From Terriglobia bacterium (lineage in GTDB: Bacteria > Acidobacteriota > Terriglobia > Terriglobales > Acidobacteriaceae), in assembly GCA_020073565.1 (NCBI GenBank), contig JAIQEY010000050.1:1-37930 (forward strand): a stretch of DNA of 37,930 nt. Direction: 5' to 3'. The position numbers and the translations under genes were made by a program. The notes under the pieces were generated by a model, which was not told where the DNA came from, ran no database searches, and worked only from the letters and a program-made list of their open reading frames with translations. This document shows positions 6,487 through 16,700 of this stretch, one piece after another. Numbering within the stretch: position 1 is the first letter of the stretch; each line of letters starts with the position of its first letter.

Positions 6487-9400
6487 ATGTGGATTGTTGC
6501 TCTAGCGCTTCGGCGTCCGTACACGTTCGTGGTGATGGCCCTGCTCATCATCATTCTTACGCCGATCACGATCCTGCGCACCCCGGTCGACATTTTCCCG
6601 GAAATCAACATCCCGGTCGTGAGTGTGGTGTGGAACTACACCGGCTTGGCTCCCGCCGAAATGGCGGACCGCATCGTCACCAATTCCGAGCGCGCCGTTA
6701 CCGTCACCGTCAACGATGTGGAGCACATAGAGTCCCAGTCGTTGAATGGAATCGCCGTCGTTAAGATTTTCTTTCGGCCTTCCGTGAATATCTCAACCGC
6801 GCTCACGCAGGTCACCGCCATCAGCCAGACGATTCTGCGCGGACTGCCTCCGGGTACGACACCGCCTCTGGTCATCAACTACACGGCCTCCACCACGCCC
6901 GTTGTACAGCTGGGATTGAGCAGCAAGACGCTGCCGGAGCAGCAACTGTTCGATTTGGGGCAGAATTTTCTTCGCACCCAGCTCACCACTGTCGAGGGAG
7001 CTGGGACTCCCTATCCCTTCGGTGGCAAGCCGCGCCAGGTGCAGGTGGATCTCGATTCCGCCAAACTTCAGGCCTATGGCCTGACTCCCTCCGACATTGT
7101 GAATGCCGTCGCTGCCCAGAACCTCATTCTCCCTTCGGGCACGACCAAGATCGGCTCGACTGAGTACAACGTCGAGATGAACGGCAATCCGCGGACCGTC
7201 GCTGAGTTGAACGATCTTCCGGTAAAGACCCTGAACAGTTCCACGCTCTACCTGCGCGACGTGGCTCATGTGCGGGATGGCTTTATCCCGCAAACCAACA
7301 TCGTGCGGCAGGATGGCGTGCGCGGCGTCTTGATGTCGATTTTTAAATTAGGCGGCTCCACGCTCACCATCGTCAACGGCGTCAAGGCCATGGTGCCGGT
7401 CGCGGCGCAGTCTCTGCCGCCGGAACTCACCATCCGCGCTTTGTTCGATCAATCCCTATTCGTGCGCGCTTCCATCCAGGGTGTAGTCAACGAAGGCCTC
7501 ACTGCCGCCTGCCTGACTGCGGCCATGATCCTGCTTTTTCTGGGTGACTGGCGTCCCACCCTGATCATCGCGATCTCCATTCCCCTGTCGATTTTTGTTT
7601 CGATCATTCTGCTCAGCGCGCTCGGCCAAACCATCAACATCATGACTCTGGGAGGCCTTGCCCTCGCGGTCGGCATCCTGGTCGACGACGCCACCGTGAC
7701 GATCGAAAATATCGAGCGCTATCTGGCGATGGGCAAGGATGTGAACCAGGCCATTCTCGATGGTGCGCAGCAGATTGCCGTTCCCGCCTTTGTCTCCACG
7801 CTCTGCATTTGCATCGTGTTTGTGCCGATGTTCTTCCTCACGGGAGTCGCGAAGTTCCTCTTCGTCCCGTTGGCCGAAGCGGTCTGCTTTGCCATGCTCG
7901 CGTCTTACGTGCTGTCGCGCACCCTGGTCCCGACCCTGGTGATGTACATCATGCGCGGCCATGAGCACCGCGCCGCGGAACCGCGAAGTTTCTTCGGTCG
8001 GCTCCAGCGTAGCTTCCAGCGCGGCTTCGAGAACCTGCGCAGCGGTTACCAGCAATTGCTGGAAACAACGCTGGCACACCGCAGACTGTTTGCGCTCTGT
8101 TTTGTCGCCTTCTGTGTCTTGTCCATGACCCTGGTTTTCTTTCTCGGAGAAGATTTCTTTCCCCAGGTTGACGCTGGTCTCCTCCGGTTGCACGTTCGCG
8201 CCCGCCCCGGTTTGCGGGTCGAAGAGACCGCACGTCTGACCGACCAGGTGGAACAGGTCCTGCGCAGCGAGATTCCCAAAGACGAGTTGCAGACCGTGCT
8301 TGACAACATCGGGGTGCCTTACTCGGGCATTAACCTCTCCTATGCCAGTTCGGGCGTCATCGGCACAAACGACGCCGAGATTCTGATCGCGCTCAATCCT
8401 GAACGCCATCATCCGACCGCGCAATACATTCACCGGCTGCGCCGCGAGCTACCCGCGCGTTTTCCCGGAGTCGAGTTCTTCTTCCAGCCGGCCGATATTG
8501 TGTCGCAGATTCTCAACTTCGGGTTGCCCGCGCCGGTTGACATCCAGGTGGTCGGCGCCGACATGCGCTCCAATTACGACATCGCTCACAGAATCGCAAA
8601 CCATGTCCGCCAGATTCCCGGAGCGGCCGACGTGCACGTGCAGCAGATGATGAGCCTTCCGACTCTCTATCTGGATATGGACCGCACGCGGATCAATCAA
8701 GTTGGATTGAACGCTCGCGACGTCGCCCAGAGTGTCCTCATCAGTCTCAGCGGCAGCTTCCAGACTTCGCCCAATTACTGGCTCAATCCCAGGAACGGGG
8801 TTACGTATCCCATCGCCATTCAAAGCCCGCAGTACCGCATGACTTCGGTACAGGACTTGATGAACACGCCCGTCAACAGTTCGACCGCGCACGCGCCGCA
8901 AGTGCTCGGCAACTTGGCACAGCTCAGTCCCGCGGCTCGCCCCGCGGTGGTGAACCACTACAACGTGCAGCCGGTGATGGATGTTTATGCCAGCACGCAA
9001 GGCCGGGATCTGGGCGGAGTTGCCGCCGACATCATGAAGACACTGCGGCCATTTCAGGACCATCTGCCTCGCGGAACCAGCATCGTGGTTCGAGGACAAG
9101 TCGAAACCATGCGCTCTTCCTTCTTCGGGCTCGGAGTGGGGCTGCTGATGGCCATCGTGCTCGTCTATCTGCTGATTGTGGTCAACTTTCAATCGTGGCT
9201 CGATCCGTTCATCATCATTACCGCCTTGCCGGGCGCGCTGGCTGGGATCTGCTGGATGCTGCTGATTACGCGCACCACTCTCAATGTTCCGTCTTTGACG
9301 GGGGCTGTCATGTGCATGGGCGTTGCGACGGCGAATTCGATTTTGATGGTGTCCTTTGCGCGTGACCGCATGGATCAGGGCGTACCCGCCCTTCAGGCTG

Positions 9401-9642
9401 TGCGCGAAGCCGGGTCCACCCGCATGCGGCCGGTGCTGATGACGGCGCTCGCCATGATTATCGGTATGATCCCGATGGCCCTCGGCTTCGGAGAAGGCGG
9501 TGAGCAGAATGCGCCACTCGGCCGCGCGGTGATCGGCGGGCTGCTGTTTGCTACGGTCGCCACCTTGTTTTTCGTCCCGAGCGTTTTTGCCATCATTCAC
9601 GGCCGCCGTCAAACGCGAGTGCAGGCGGAGCAGGAATCATGA
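6487..9642 (+). CDS. RND efflux permease (AcrB superfamily), pump 1
   Basis: A 1051-aa inner-membrane proton-driven transporter. An N-terminal membrane helix begins MWIVALALRRPYTFVVMALL, followed by the first porter half (about 40-330), TM2-6, the second porter half and TM8-12. The TM4 proton-relay pair is present as Asp400-Asp401 in VGILVDDATVTIEN. In TM10 the position equivalent to AcrB Lys940 is Ala949 (GVATANSIL), so the charge relay differs from the two pumps downstream. Conserved blocks such as NDVEHIESQSLNG and GGKPRQVQVDLDSAKLQAYG place it in the subgroup encoded with HlyD-type adaptors. No good Shine-Dalgarno precedes the ATG. The adaptor and outer-membrane channel genes follow, and TetR is divergent. 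Substrate unknown. Confidence 0.92.
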   Translation: MWIVALALRRPYTFVVMALLIIILTPITILRTPVDIFPEINIPVVSVVWNYTGLAPAEMADRIVTNSERAVTVTVNDVEHIESQSLNGIAVVKIFFRPSVNISTALTQVTAISQTILRGLPPGTTPPLVINYTASTTPVVQLGLSSKTLPEQQLFDLGQNFLRTQLTTVEGAGTPYPFGGKPRQVQVDLDSAKLQAYGLTPSDIVNAVAAQNLILPSGTTKIGSTEYNVEMNGNPRTVAELNDLPVKTLNSSTLYLRDVAHVRDGFIPQTNIVRQDGVRGVLMSIFKLGGSTLTIVNGVKAMVPVAAQSLPPELTIRALFDQSLFVRASIQGVVNEGLTAACLTAAMILLFLGDWRPTLIIAISIPLSIFVSIILLSALGQTINIMTLGGLALAVGILVDDATVTIENIERYLAMGKDVNQAILDGAQQIAVPAFVSTLCICIVFVPMFFLTGVAKFLFVPLAEAVCFAMLASYVLSRTLVPTLVMYIMRGHEHRAAEPRSFFGRLQRSFQRGFENLRSGYQQLLETTLAHRRLFALCFVAFCVLSMTLVFFLGEDFFPQVDAGLLRLHVRARPGLRVEETARLTDQVEQVLRSEIPKDELQTVLDNIGVPYSGINLSYASSGVIGTNDAEILIALNPERHHPTAQYIHRLRRELPARFPGVEFFFQPADIVSQILNFGLPAPVDIQVVGADMRSNYDIAHRIANHVRQIPGAADVHVQQMMSLPTLYLDMDRTRINQVGLNARDVAQSVLISLSGSFQTSPNYWLNPRNGVTYPIAIQSPQYRMTSVQDLMNTPVNSSTAHAPQVLGNLAQLSPAARPAVVNHYNVQPVMDVYASTQGRDLGGVAADIMKTLRPFQDHLPRGTSIVVRGQVETMRSSFFGLGVGLLMAIVLVYLLIVVNFQSWLDPFIIITALPGALAGICWMLLITRTTLNVPSLTGAVMCMGVATANSILMVSFARDRMDQGVPALQAVREAGSTRMRPVLMTALAMIIGMIPMALGFGEGGEQNAPLGRAVIGGLLFATVATLFFVPSVFAIIHGRRQTRVQAEQES

Positions 9643-9700
9643 AACAATTCACTGCAAAGATGCGGCTTGGCGCGTCTCCTCAATTTTGTTGGAGATCCAT

Positions 9701-10933
9701 ATGCCCGTAGAACAGTCTGGCATCGAGCAACCGGAAACCCACCGTACCCCTCCACGGAGTGAGTACTCTGCCGATCGGCCTCAGGCTCCCCCTGGCAGGG
9801 CCAAGATCCTGGTAGGCGCCGTACTCCTGGTTCTCATCACGGCGGGCGTGGTCACTTTTCTCTCCAAAAAAAACGAAGGGGATGCCCTCGCGAAAGAGAC
9901 GGAGGCGATCGCCATTCCCACGGTCGCTGTCGTGCAGGCAAAGGTCGAGCCTGGTAACGATGAGCTCGTACTCCCCGGGAACCTGCAGGCGTTTGAAGAA
10001 TCCCCGATCTTCGCGCGCACCAATGGCTATCTTGTGCGCTGGTACAAGGATATCGGCAGCCAGATTCAGAAGGGCGAACTGTTGGCCAACATCGATACGC
10101 CTGAGGTCGATCAGGAACTCTCACAAGCCCGGGCCAGCCGCGAGCAGATCAAAGCTCAACTCGAGCTGGCCAAGATTTCCGCCGATCGCTGGGCCAATCT
10201 GCGCAAGACCGACGCTGTTTCTCAGCAGGAAGCCGACCAGCAGGCCAGTGGCTACCAGCAGGCGCAGGCCAATCTCGCCGCGGCCGATGCGAATGTTCGC
10301 CGGCTGGAGCAACTCGAGTCCTTCAAGAATGTGTACGCACCATTTTCCGGCGTGCTCACTCGTCGCAATGTCGATCCCGGAGCCCTTATCAACGCCGGGG
10401 CCGGAGCCACTGGCAAGGAACTCTTCGATGTCGCTCGCGTCGATCCTCTGCGCGTTTACGTGAGTGTTCCGCAGGCTTATGCGCCGACGATGAAGGTGGG
10501 AGTGAAGGCAGCCATTACGCTGCAGGAATTTCCTGGCCAGAAATTTCTGGGAACCGTGGCACGCACCGCCGATGCCATTGATCCCTCGACCCGTACCCTG
10601 CTCACCGAGGTGGACGTTCCGAACAAAGATGGCAAGCTGCTTCCCGGGTCCTTCGGGCAAGTGCATTTCGCAACCGGTACGAACGTTGCAAGGATCACCA
10701 TTCCCGTGAATACCATGCTCTTCCGTGCGGAAGGCAGTCGCGTTGCAGTGGTGGATAAGGATGGAAAAGTGGTGTTTCATCCCATCACCATTGGACGCGA
10801 CTTTGGGGCCACGCTCGAAATCCTTGGCGGGATTGAGCAGAGCGATCAAATCATCATCAACCCCTCCGACTCTCTGGAAGAAGGCCAGCAGGTGCAGGTT
10901 GCCAAGACCAATGACGGGGGGCCGCGCTCGTGA
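9701..10933 (+). CDS. RND membrane-fusion (adaptor) protein 1
   Basis: About 410 aa. The ATG at 9701 has GGAG 6 nt upstream, and the longer open frame back to 9548 overlaps the permease gene and is not needed. A Pro-rich cytoplasmic tail (1-30) leads to one membrane helix (KILVGAVLLVLITAGVVTFL). Then come the lipoyl/barrel-sandwich half FARTNGYLVRWYKDIGSQIQ with KGELLANIDTPE, an alpha-helical hairpin rich in Gln/Ala (about 150-205), the second lipoyl half YAPFSGVLTRRNVDPGALI, and beta-barrel and membrane-proximal domains. It would bridge permease 1 and the outer-membrane channel across the periplasm. It overlaps the next gene by 4 nt (GTGA), so translation is coupled. Confidence 0.92.
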   Translation: MPVEQSGIEQPETHRTPPRSEYSADRPQAPPGRAKILVGAVLLVLITAGVVTFLSKKNEGDALAKETEAIAIPTVAVVQAKVEPGNDELVLPGNLQAFEESPIFARTNGYLVRWYKDIGSQIQKGELLANIDTPEVDQELSQARASREQIKAQLELAKISADRWANLRKTDAVSQQEADQQASGYQQAQANLAAADANVRRLEQLESFKNVYAPFSGVLTRRNVDPGALINAGAGATGKELFDVARVDPLRVYVSVPQAYAPTMKVGVKAAITLQEFPGQKFLGTVARTADAIDPSTRTLLTEVDVPNKDGKLLPGSFGQVHFATGTNVARITIPVNTMLFRAEGSRVAVVDKDGKVVFHPITIGRDFGATLEILGGIEQSDQIIINPSDSLEEGQQVQVAKTNDGGPRS

Positions 10934-12390
10934 AGGGGCGGTGGCTTGTCACTGCTTTACTCGCCGCCACACTCCTCGCCGGATGTGCCGTCGGCCCGCG
11001 CTACCAGCGGCCCACGGCGCAAGTCCCCGGCGCGTGGAAGGGAGAGCGACCGTGGCAGGCCGCTGCGCCTAAGGACTCAATTCCCAAGGGAACCTGGTGG
11101 CAAATATTTCACGATGCGGAGCTCGATCGCCTTGAGCACGATCTGCTCGATGCCAACCAGTCTCTCGCCGCCGCTGGGAGCCGTCTCTCGCAGGCACGCT
11201 CTCTCGCCCGCATCGCCTCTTCGGCCTATTTTCCCCAACTCAACGCCGATCCCAACGCTCAGCGCGAACGCTTCTCCGGCAATCGTCCCTTGAGCTTATC
11301 TCCAACACCCGTCACGCAAAACGCTTTCACGGTGCCGTTTTCGGCCAGCTACGAAGTCGATCTCTTTGGAGGAGTCCGCCGCAACCTTGAAGCCGCCAAC
11401 GCCTCGCTTCAATCCAGCGCCGCCGATCTCGAAAACGTGCGCCTCGTTCTGACCGCCGAACTGGCTGCCGATTACTTCAACCTCCGGGAACTCGATCGGG
11501 AAGCCGGCGTCGTCCGCCAGTCGGTCGAGATTCAGCAGAAGGGCCTTGATCTGGTCAACAACCGCCACGAAGGAGGGGTCGCGTCGGGACTGGAAGTCGC
11601 GCAGCAGGCCGCGTTGCTCGATGCTACCGCCACTCAACTTTCGCTTGTCGAGCAGCAGCGGGCGCAGTATGAGCACGCCATCGCTGTCTTAGTCGGGAAG
11701 CCCGCCTCCTCTTTCACCCTCGCGGCGGTCCCGTTCGACGCCACGCCTCCGCCGATCCCAACCGGGGTTCCGTCCGAGATCCTCGAACGGCGCCCCGACG
11801 TCGCCACCAGCGAGCGCCAGATGGCGTTGGAAAACGCCCAGGTTGGATTGGCCACCGCCGCTTTTTACCCGCACATCACGCTCAGCGGGTCGGGCGGATG
11901 GGAATCGCGCGACATTGCCACGCTCGTGAATGCGCCCAGCGCCTTCTGGGGGATCGGCGGAGATCTGCTTCAGCCTATCTTCAACGGGGGACGCAACCGC
12001 GCCAATCTGGCCGCGACCCGCGCCGCTTATGACGAGTCCGTTGCCAACTACCGCCAGTCCGTGCTGGTTGCATTCCAGCAAGTCGAAGACGGACTCTCCG
12101 GCCTCGCGCTGCTCAATCAGGCCGCGAAGACTCAGCGGACCGCCGTGGAAGATTCACGGCGCGCGCTCGACATCGCCAACAATCGCTATGTCGGCGGCCT
12201 CACCACCTATCTTGACGTAATCACTGCACAAACTATCTTACTCAACAATGAACGTCTGGCAACCCAGTTACTCGGTCAGCAGATGGTCACTTCGGTCTAC
12301 TTAGTCAAAGCTCTCGGTGGCGGGTGGGACGCCTCCCAGATCCGAGAAGAGCAAGTTCGCCCGACGTTGGTTCAGGCCGTACAGCAATAA
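10930..12390 (+). CDS. Outer-membrane efflux channel lipoprotein (OprM/NodT family)
   Basis: 486 aa. It starts with GTG overlapping the adaptor stop (GTGA). The signal peptide ends in lipobox LLAGC (Cys19), followed by AVGPRYQRPTAQVP, the typical NodT/OprM N-terminus. Two OEP repeats follow: the first around ASSAYFPQLNADPNAQRE and SASYEVDLFGGVRRNLEAAN, the second around AFYPHITLSGSGGWES and LLQPIFNGGRNRANL. Each carries long helices for the trimeric tunnel. This is the only outer-membrane channel in the efflux island, so it may serve pump 1 and also the MdtABC-like set downstream. That sharing is inferred. Confidence 0.93.
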   Translation: MKGRWLVTALLAATLLAGCAVGPRYQRPTAQVPGAWKGERPWQAAAPKDSIPKGTWWQIFHDAELDRLEHDLLDANQSLAAAGSRLSQARSLARIASSAYFPQLNADPNAQRERFSGNRPLSLSPTPVTQNAFTVPFSASYEVDLFGGVRRNLEAANASLQSSAADLENVRLVLTAELAADYFNLRELDREAGVVRQSVEIQQKGLDLVNNRHEGGVASGLEVAQQAALLDATATQLSLVEQQRAQYEHAIAVLVGKPASSFTLAAVPFDATPPPIPTGVPSEILERRPDVATSERQMALENAQVGLATAAFYPHITLSGSGGWESRDIATLVNAPSAFWGIGGDLLQPIFNGGRNRANLAATRAAYDESVANYRQSVLVAFQQVEDGLSGLALLNQAAKTQRTAVEDSRRALDIANNRYVGGLTTYLDVITAQTILLNNERLATQLLGQQMVTSVYLVKALGGGWDASQIREEQVRPTLVQAVQQ

Positions 12391-12605
12391 GCGCAACGGG
12401 TGGGGCTGCTAGGGTCACAGGAATGCTCCGGTTCTGGGTACTGCAACTGGGTACTGATTGGTTGTAAGCCCTTGGATTTACAAACTTTTACTATCTTTTC
12501 GTTATCCCAGCCGTCCTAATGACAAGTATGATCATCGGTACGGATAGGGCTGTAAGAGTTCGTGGAGTGTGATGCAACGCGCCACCTCTAGCACGGTTTC
12601 CCTAT
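12391..12605. other. Intergenic gap between the two efflux gene sets
   Basis: This 215-nt stretch separates the OprM-like gene from the second adaptor. It is more AT-rich than its surroundings from 12455 to 12530 and is the natural place for a promoter of the second set, but I cannot draw a convincing -35/-10 pair. It carries a direct repeat CTGGGTACTG (12434-12443 and 12447-12456) with a 13-nt period. No clear intrinsic terminator follows the channel gene, so read-through from the first operon is possible. Confidence 0.5.
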
Positions 12606-13793
12606 ATGGCTAAATTGTTGAATTCGCGTCTTCCTCAACTTGTTACGACACTCCTCATGCTCCTGAGTTGGGTCGGCTGCCAGAGCGCCGACTCCAAGGA
12701 CAAGCAGGCGCTCGCCGCTGCGGGCCCGCGCGCTGTGCCAGTTGCCATCACCCCGGCCGTTCAGCAAGACATGCCGGTTTACCTCACCGGTCTCGGTTCG
12801 GTCACTGCATTCAACACGGTCAGCGTCAAGAGCCGCGTCGATGGACAACTCGTCCAGGTTAATTTCCGGGAAGGGCAGCAGGTTAACAAAGGCGATCTTC
12901 TCCTGCTCATCGATCCCCGACCTTACGAAGTCCAGCTCGAAACCGCCCAGGCCCAGCTCTATCGCGACCAAGCGCAGCTTCGTGACGCCCAGCTCAATTA
13001 TCAGCGTTTCAAGGATCTTCTCCAGGTCTCCGGCGCCATGTCGCAGCAGCAGGTGGATACACAAAAGGCGACGGCGGATCAATTCGAAGGCGCGGTCCGC
13101 GCCGACCAGGCCGCCATCGACAATGCCAAGCTGATGATTTCATACTGCCACATCACCGCGCCGGTTGCGGGACGCATCGGCCTCCGGCTGGTCGACGTCG
13201 GGAATATTGTCCATGCCTCCGATGCGAATCCCATGCTGGTCATCACTCAGTTGCAGCCTATCTCCGTCATCTTCACTCTGCCGCAGGACAGCCTGCCAGT
13301 GGTCGCGAAGAAGATGCATCAGGGTACTCTTCCCGTGGACGCCTACAGTCGCGACGATCAAACGAAACTCGCATCCGGCAAACTCCTGACTATCGATAAC
13401 CAGATCGATCAGACCACCGGCACGGGGCGTTTGAAGGCCACCTTCGACAACAAAGACGGGATCCTCTGGCCCAATCAGTTCGTCAACGTTCGACTGCTCC
13501 TCGACGTAAGGAAGAACAGCACGCTCGTTCCCAGCGTTGCCGTCCAGCGCGGGCCGCAGGGCACTTTCGTCTATGTAGTGAAAGCCGACAAGACCGTCGA
13601 AGCCCGGCCGGTAACGGTTGCCATGACACAATCCAACCAGAGCGCCATCGCTTCCGGAATTCAGCCGGGAGACATTGTCGTCACCGACGGTCAGGACAAA
13701 CTACAGAACGGCGCGAAAGTTGAGCCCCGCACCCGCAGCGGCAACAGTAGCTCCAACGCTTCCCAGACTCCTGCTGCAGCACCCGCGTCATGA
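12606..13793 (+). CDS. RND membrane-fusion protein 2 (MdtA-like)
   Basis: 395 aa. The N-terminal LVTTLLMLLSWVGCQS looks like a lipoprotein signal, but Trp rather than Leu at -3 makes the lipobox imperfect. The order of domains is normal: VTAFNTVSVKSRVDGQLVQV and REGQQVNKGDLLLLIDPRPY (first lipoyl half), a Gln-rich helical hairpin (about 110-170), HITAPVAGRIGLRLVDVGNI (second lipoyl half), a beta-barrel domain with IDNQIDQTTGTGRLKATFDN, and a C-terminal VTDGQDKLQNGAKV. This is the MdtA/MuxA type that works with paired permeases. There is no clear Shine-Dalgarno before the ATG. The C-terminal tail is Ser/Ala/Pro-rich. Its stop overlaps the next start (ATGA). Confidence 0.92.
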   Translation: MAKLLNSRLPQLVTTLLMLLSWVGCQSADSKDKQALAAAGPRAVPVAITPAVQQDMPVYLTGLGSVTAFNTVSVKSRVDGQLVQVNFREGQQVNKGDLLLLIDPRPYEVQLETAQAQLYRDQAQLRDAQLNYQRFKDLLQVSGAMSQQQVDTQKATADQFEGAVRADQAAIDNAKLMISYCHITAPVAGRIGLRLVDVGNIVHASDANPMLVITQLQPISVIFTLPQDSLPVVAKKMHQGTLPVDAYSRDDQTKLASGKLLTIDNQIDQTTGTGRLKATFDNKDGILWPNQFVNVRLLLDVRKNSTLVPSVAVQRGPQGTFVYVVKADKTVEARPVTVAMTQSNQSAIASGIQPGDIVVTDGQDKLQNGAKVEPRTRSGNSSSNASQTPAAAPAS

Positions 13794-16700
13794 ACCCGTC
13801 GCGCCTCTTCATTCTCCGGCCGGTTGCCACCTCCCTGTTGATGGTGGCTGTGATACTCGTCGGCATTGTCGCCTATCTCCAGCTGCCCGTTTCGGCCTTG
13901 CCGGAAGTCGATTACCCCACCATCCAGGTCATGACGTTCTACCCCGGCGCGGCGCCTGACGTGATGGCGTCTTCGGTCACCGCTCCCCTGGAGCGCCAGT
14001 TCGGACAAGTCCCTGGTCTGAACCAGATGACCTCCACCAGTTCGTTCGGAAGTTCGCTGATCACTCTGCAGTTCGAGCTTGACCAGAATATCGATGTGGA
14101 AGAACAACAGGTTCAAGCCGCTATCAATTCCTCCGCCACTTACCTGCCGCGCGACCTTCCCAATCCTCCGATTTACAGCAAGGTGAATCCGGCGGACGCG
14201 CCGATTCTCACCATGGCGCTGACTTCCGACTCGTTGCCCTTGTCGCGCGTCGAGGACCTCGCCGAAACCGCGCTCGCTCAGAAAATTTCTCAGCTGCCCG
14301 GGGTCGGACTGGTCTCCATCAGCGGCGGCCAGAAACCCGCGGTTCGCGTACAAGCCAATCCGACCGCCCTTGCGTCTTATCAGCTCAGTCTGGAAGATGT
14401 CCGTACCGCCTTGGGCACTGCCAATGTTGATCAGGCCAAAGGCGTCATCGATGGTCCACGCCAATCGTTCACCATCGGCGCCAACGACCAGCTTCTCTCC
14501 AGCCAGCAATACAACAGCGTCATCATTGCCTACCGCAACGGCGCGCCCGTCCGCCTCTCCGACGTAGCCAACGCGGTCGACAGCGCGGAAAACGTCAAGC
14601 AGGCTGCTTGGGTCAATACCACGCCCGCCGTTCTGCTCAACATTCAGCGGCAGCCCGGCGCCAACATCATCAGCGTCGCCGACCGCGTGAAGAAGGTTCT
14701 GCCGCAACTGCAGGCTTCGCTTCCGGCCGCCGTCAAAGTCCAGATCCTCATCGATCGGACGCAGACCATCCGCGCCTCGGTCGCGGACGTTCAGTTCGAA
14801 CTCATGATCACCGTCTTTCTGGTGGTCATGGTCATGTTCCTGTTTCTGCGTAATCTTTCGGCCACCGTCATCCCCAGCATTGCTGTTCCGCTTTCGCTGG
14901 TAGGCACGTTCGGCGTGATGTATCTGCTCGGCTACAGCCTGAATAACCTCACCCTGATGGCACTCACGATCTCAACCGGATTTGTCGTCGATGACGCCAT
15001 CGTGATGATCGAGAACATCGCTCGCTATCTGGAAGCGGGCGAGGCTCCGCTGCAAGCCGCGCTCAAAGGTGCTGGACAAATTGGTTTCACCATCGTCTCC
15101 CTTACGGTTTCGCTCATCGCAGTGCTGATTCCGCTGCTCTTCATGGGCGACATCGTCGGCCGGCTCTTCCGCGAATTTGCCGTCACCCTTGCCGTCACCA
15201 TTCTCGTGTCAGCCGTCGTCTCCCTAACCCTGACTCCGATGATGTGCGCCAAGCTGCTTAAATCGAAGCACAGGGATGGAGAGGCGGGTGTCCCCCGTCC
15301 AAACGCCATCGCTCGCGCCGCGGGGAGTTTCTTCAATCGCGTCATCGCCTTCTATGGCCGCACGCTGAAGGTGGTCCTCCGGTTCCAGACCACGACTCTT
15401 CTCGTCACCGTGGCAACTCTGGTCGCTACGCTCCTACTGTATGTTTACGTTCCCAAGGGCTTCTTCCCGGTGCAGGATACCGGCGTGATCATGGGCATCT
15501 CCGAAGGCCCCGAGAACATTTCTTTCACCGCTCTTTCCCAGCGCCAGCAGACTCTGGCCAGCGTGATTCTGAAGAATCCCAACGTAGACAGCCTGGCCTC
15601 CTTCATCGGAGTCGATGGCACCAACACAACGCCCAACGCCGGACGCATTCAGATCAACCTAAAACCACGTGATCAGCGCAAAGAAACGGCTTCCGAAATT
15701 ATTCGGGATTTGCAGCCCGAACTGGCCAAGGTGGAAGGCATCACCCTCTACATGCAGCCGGTGCAGGACCTCACCGTCGAGAGCCGTGTAAGCCGTACGC
15801 AATACCAGTATTCGATGGAGGATGCCGACGTCAACGAACTCGCCAGCTGGGCCCCTCGTCTTCTGCAGAAACTGCAGGCTGCACCCGCCCTGCGCGACGT
15901 CGCCAGCGATTCGCAGAACAACGGCCTCGAAGCCAACCTGGTCATTGATCGCGACACCGCTTCCCGGTTAGGCATTTTGCCCCAGGCCATCGATGACACG
16001 CTCTATGACGCCTTCGGCCAGCGCCAGGTGTCGACCATGTTCACCCAGCTCAACCAGTATCACGTGGTGCTCGAAGTCGATCCGTCGTTCCAGGTTAGTC
16101 CCGACGATCTGAAACACATCTACGTCAAGTCCGGCACCGTGCCTCAAGGCCAGACGTCGGCAGCTCAGGTCCCACTTTCTACCTTCTCTCATTTCGAGCA
16201 GCGCAACTCGCCGCTTGCCATCAACCATCAGGGACAATTCCCTGTCGTTACGCTCTCCTTCAACCTTGCTCCGGGTGTCTCGCTGGGCGAGGCCACCAAA
16301 GCTATCGAACAGGCTGAGCAGGAGATCAATCTTCCGCGCAGCATCGTCACCAGTTTTCAGGGAACCGCCGCCGCTTTCCACAACTCTCTTTCTTCCGAAC
16401 CCTGGCTGATTCTCGCGGCCATCATCACCGTTTACATCGTTCTCGGAGTTCTCTACGAAAGTTATATCCATCCGGTTACGATTCTCTCCACGCTGCCCTC
16501 CGCTGGAGTGGGCGCAATTCTCGCGCTACTGTTCACCGGGAACGACCTCGGCGTTGTTGCCCTCATCGGAATCATCCTGCTGATCGGCATTGTCAAAAAG
16601 AACGCCATCATGATGATCGACTTCGCTCTTGAAGCCGAGCGTGTGGAGAAGAAGCAACCCGAAGAAGCCATCTACCAGGCCAGCCTTCTCCGCTTCCGTC

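Noticed and set aside
7456..8433. Long minus-strand frames inside the RND permease genes (also 8449-9612, 13691-14707, 17317-18105)
   Set aside because: They are shadows of GC-rich permease genes: charged, low-quality composition rich in His, Arg, Gln, Gly, no family motifs, and full overlap with strongly conserved proteins.
12434..12456. CTGGGTACTG direct repeat as a regulator binding site
   Set aside because: A two-copy 13-nt repeat without dyad symmetry in a low-complexity context; it looks like slippage rather than an operator.
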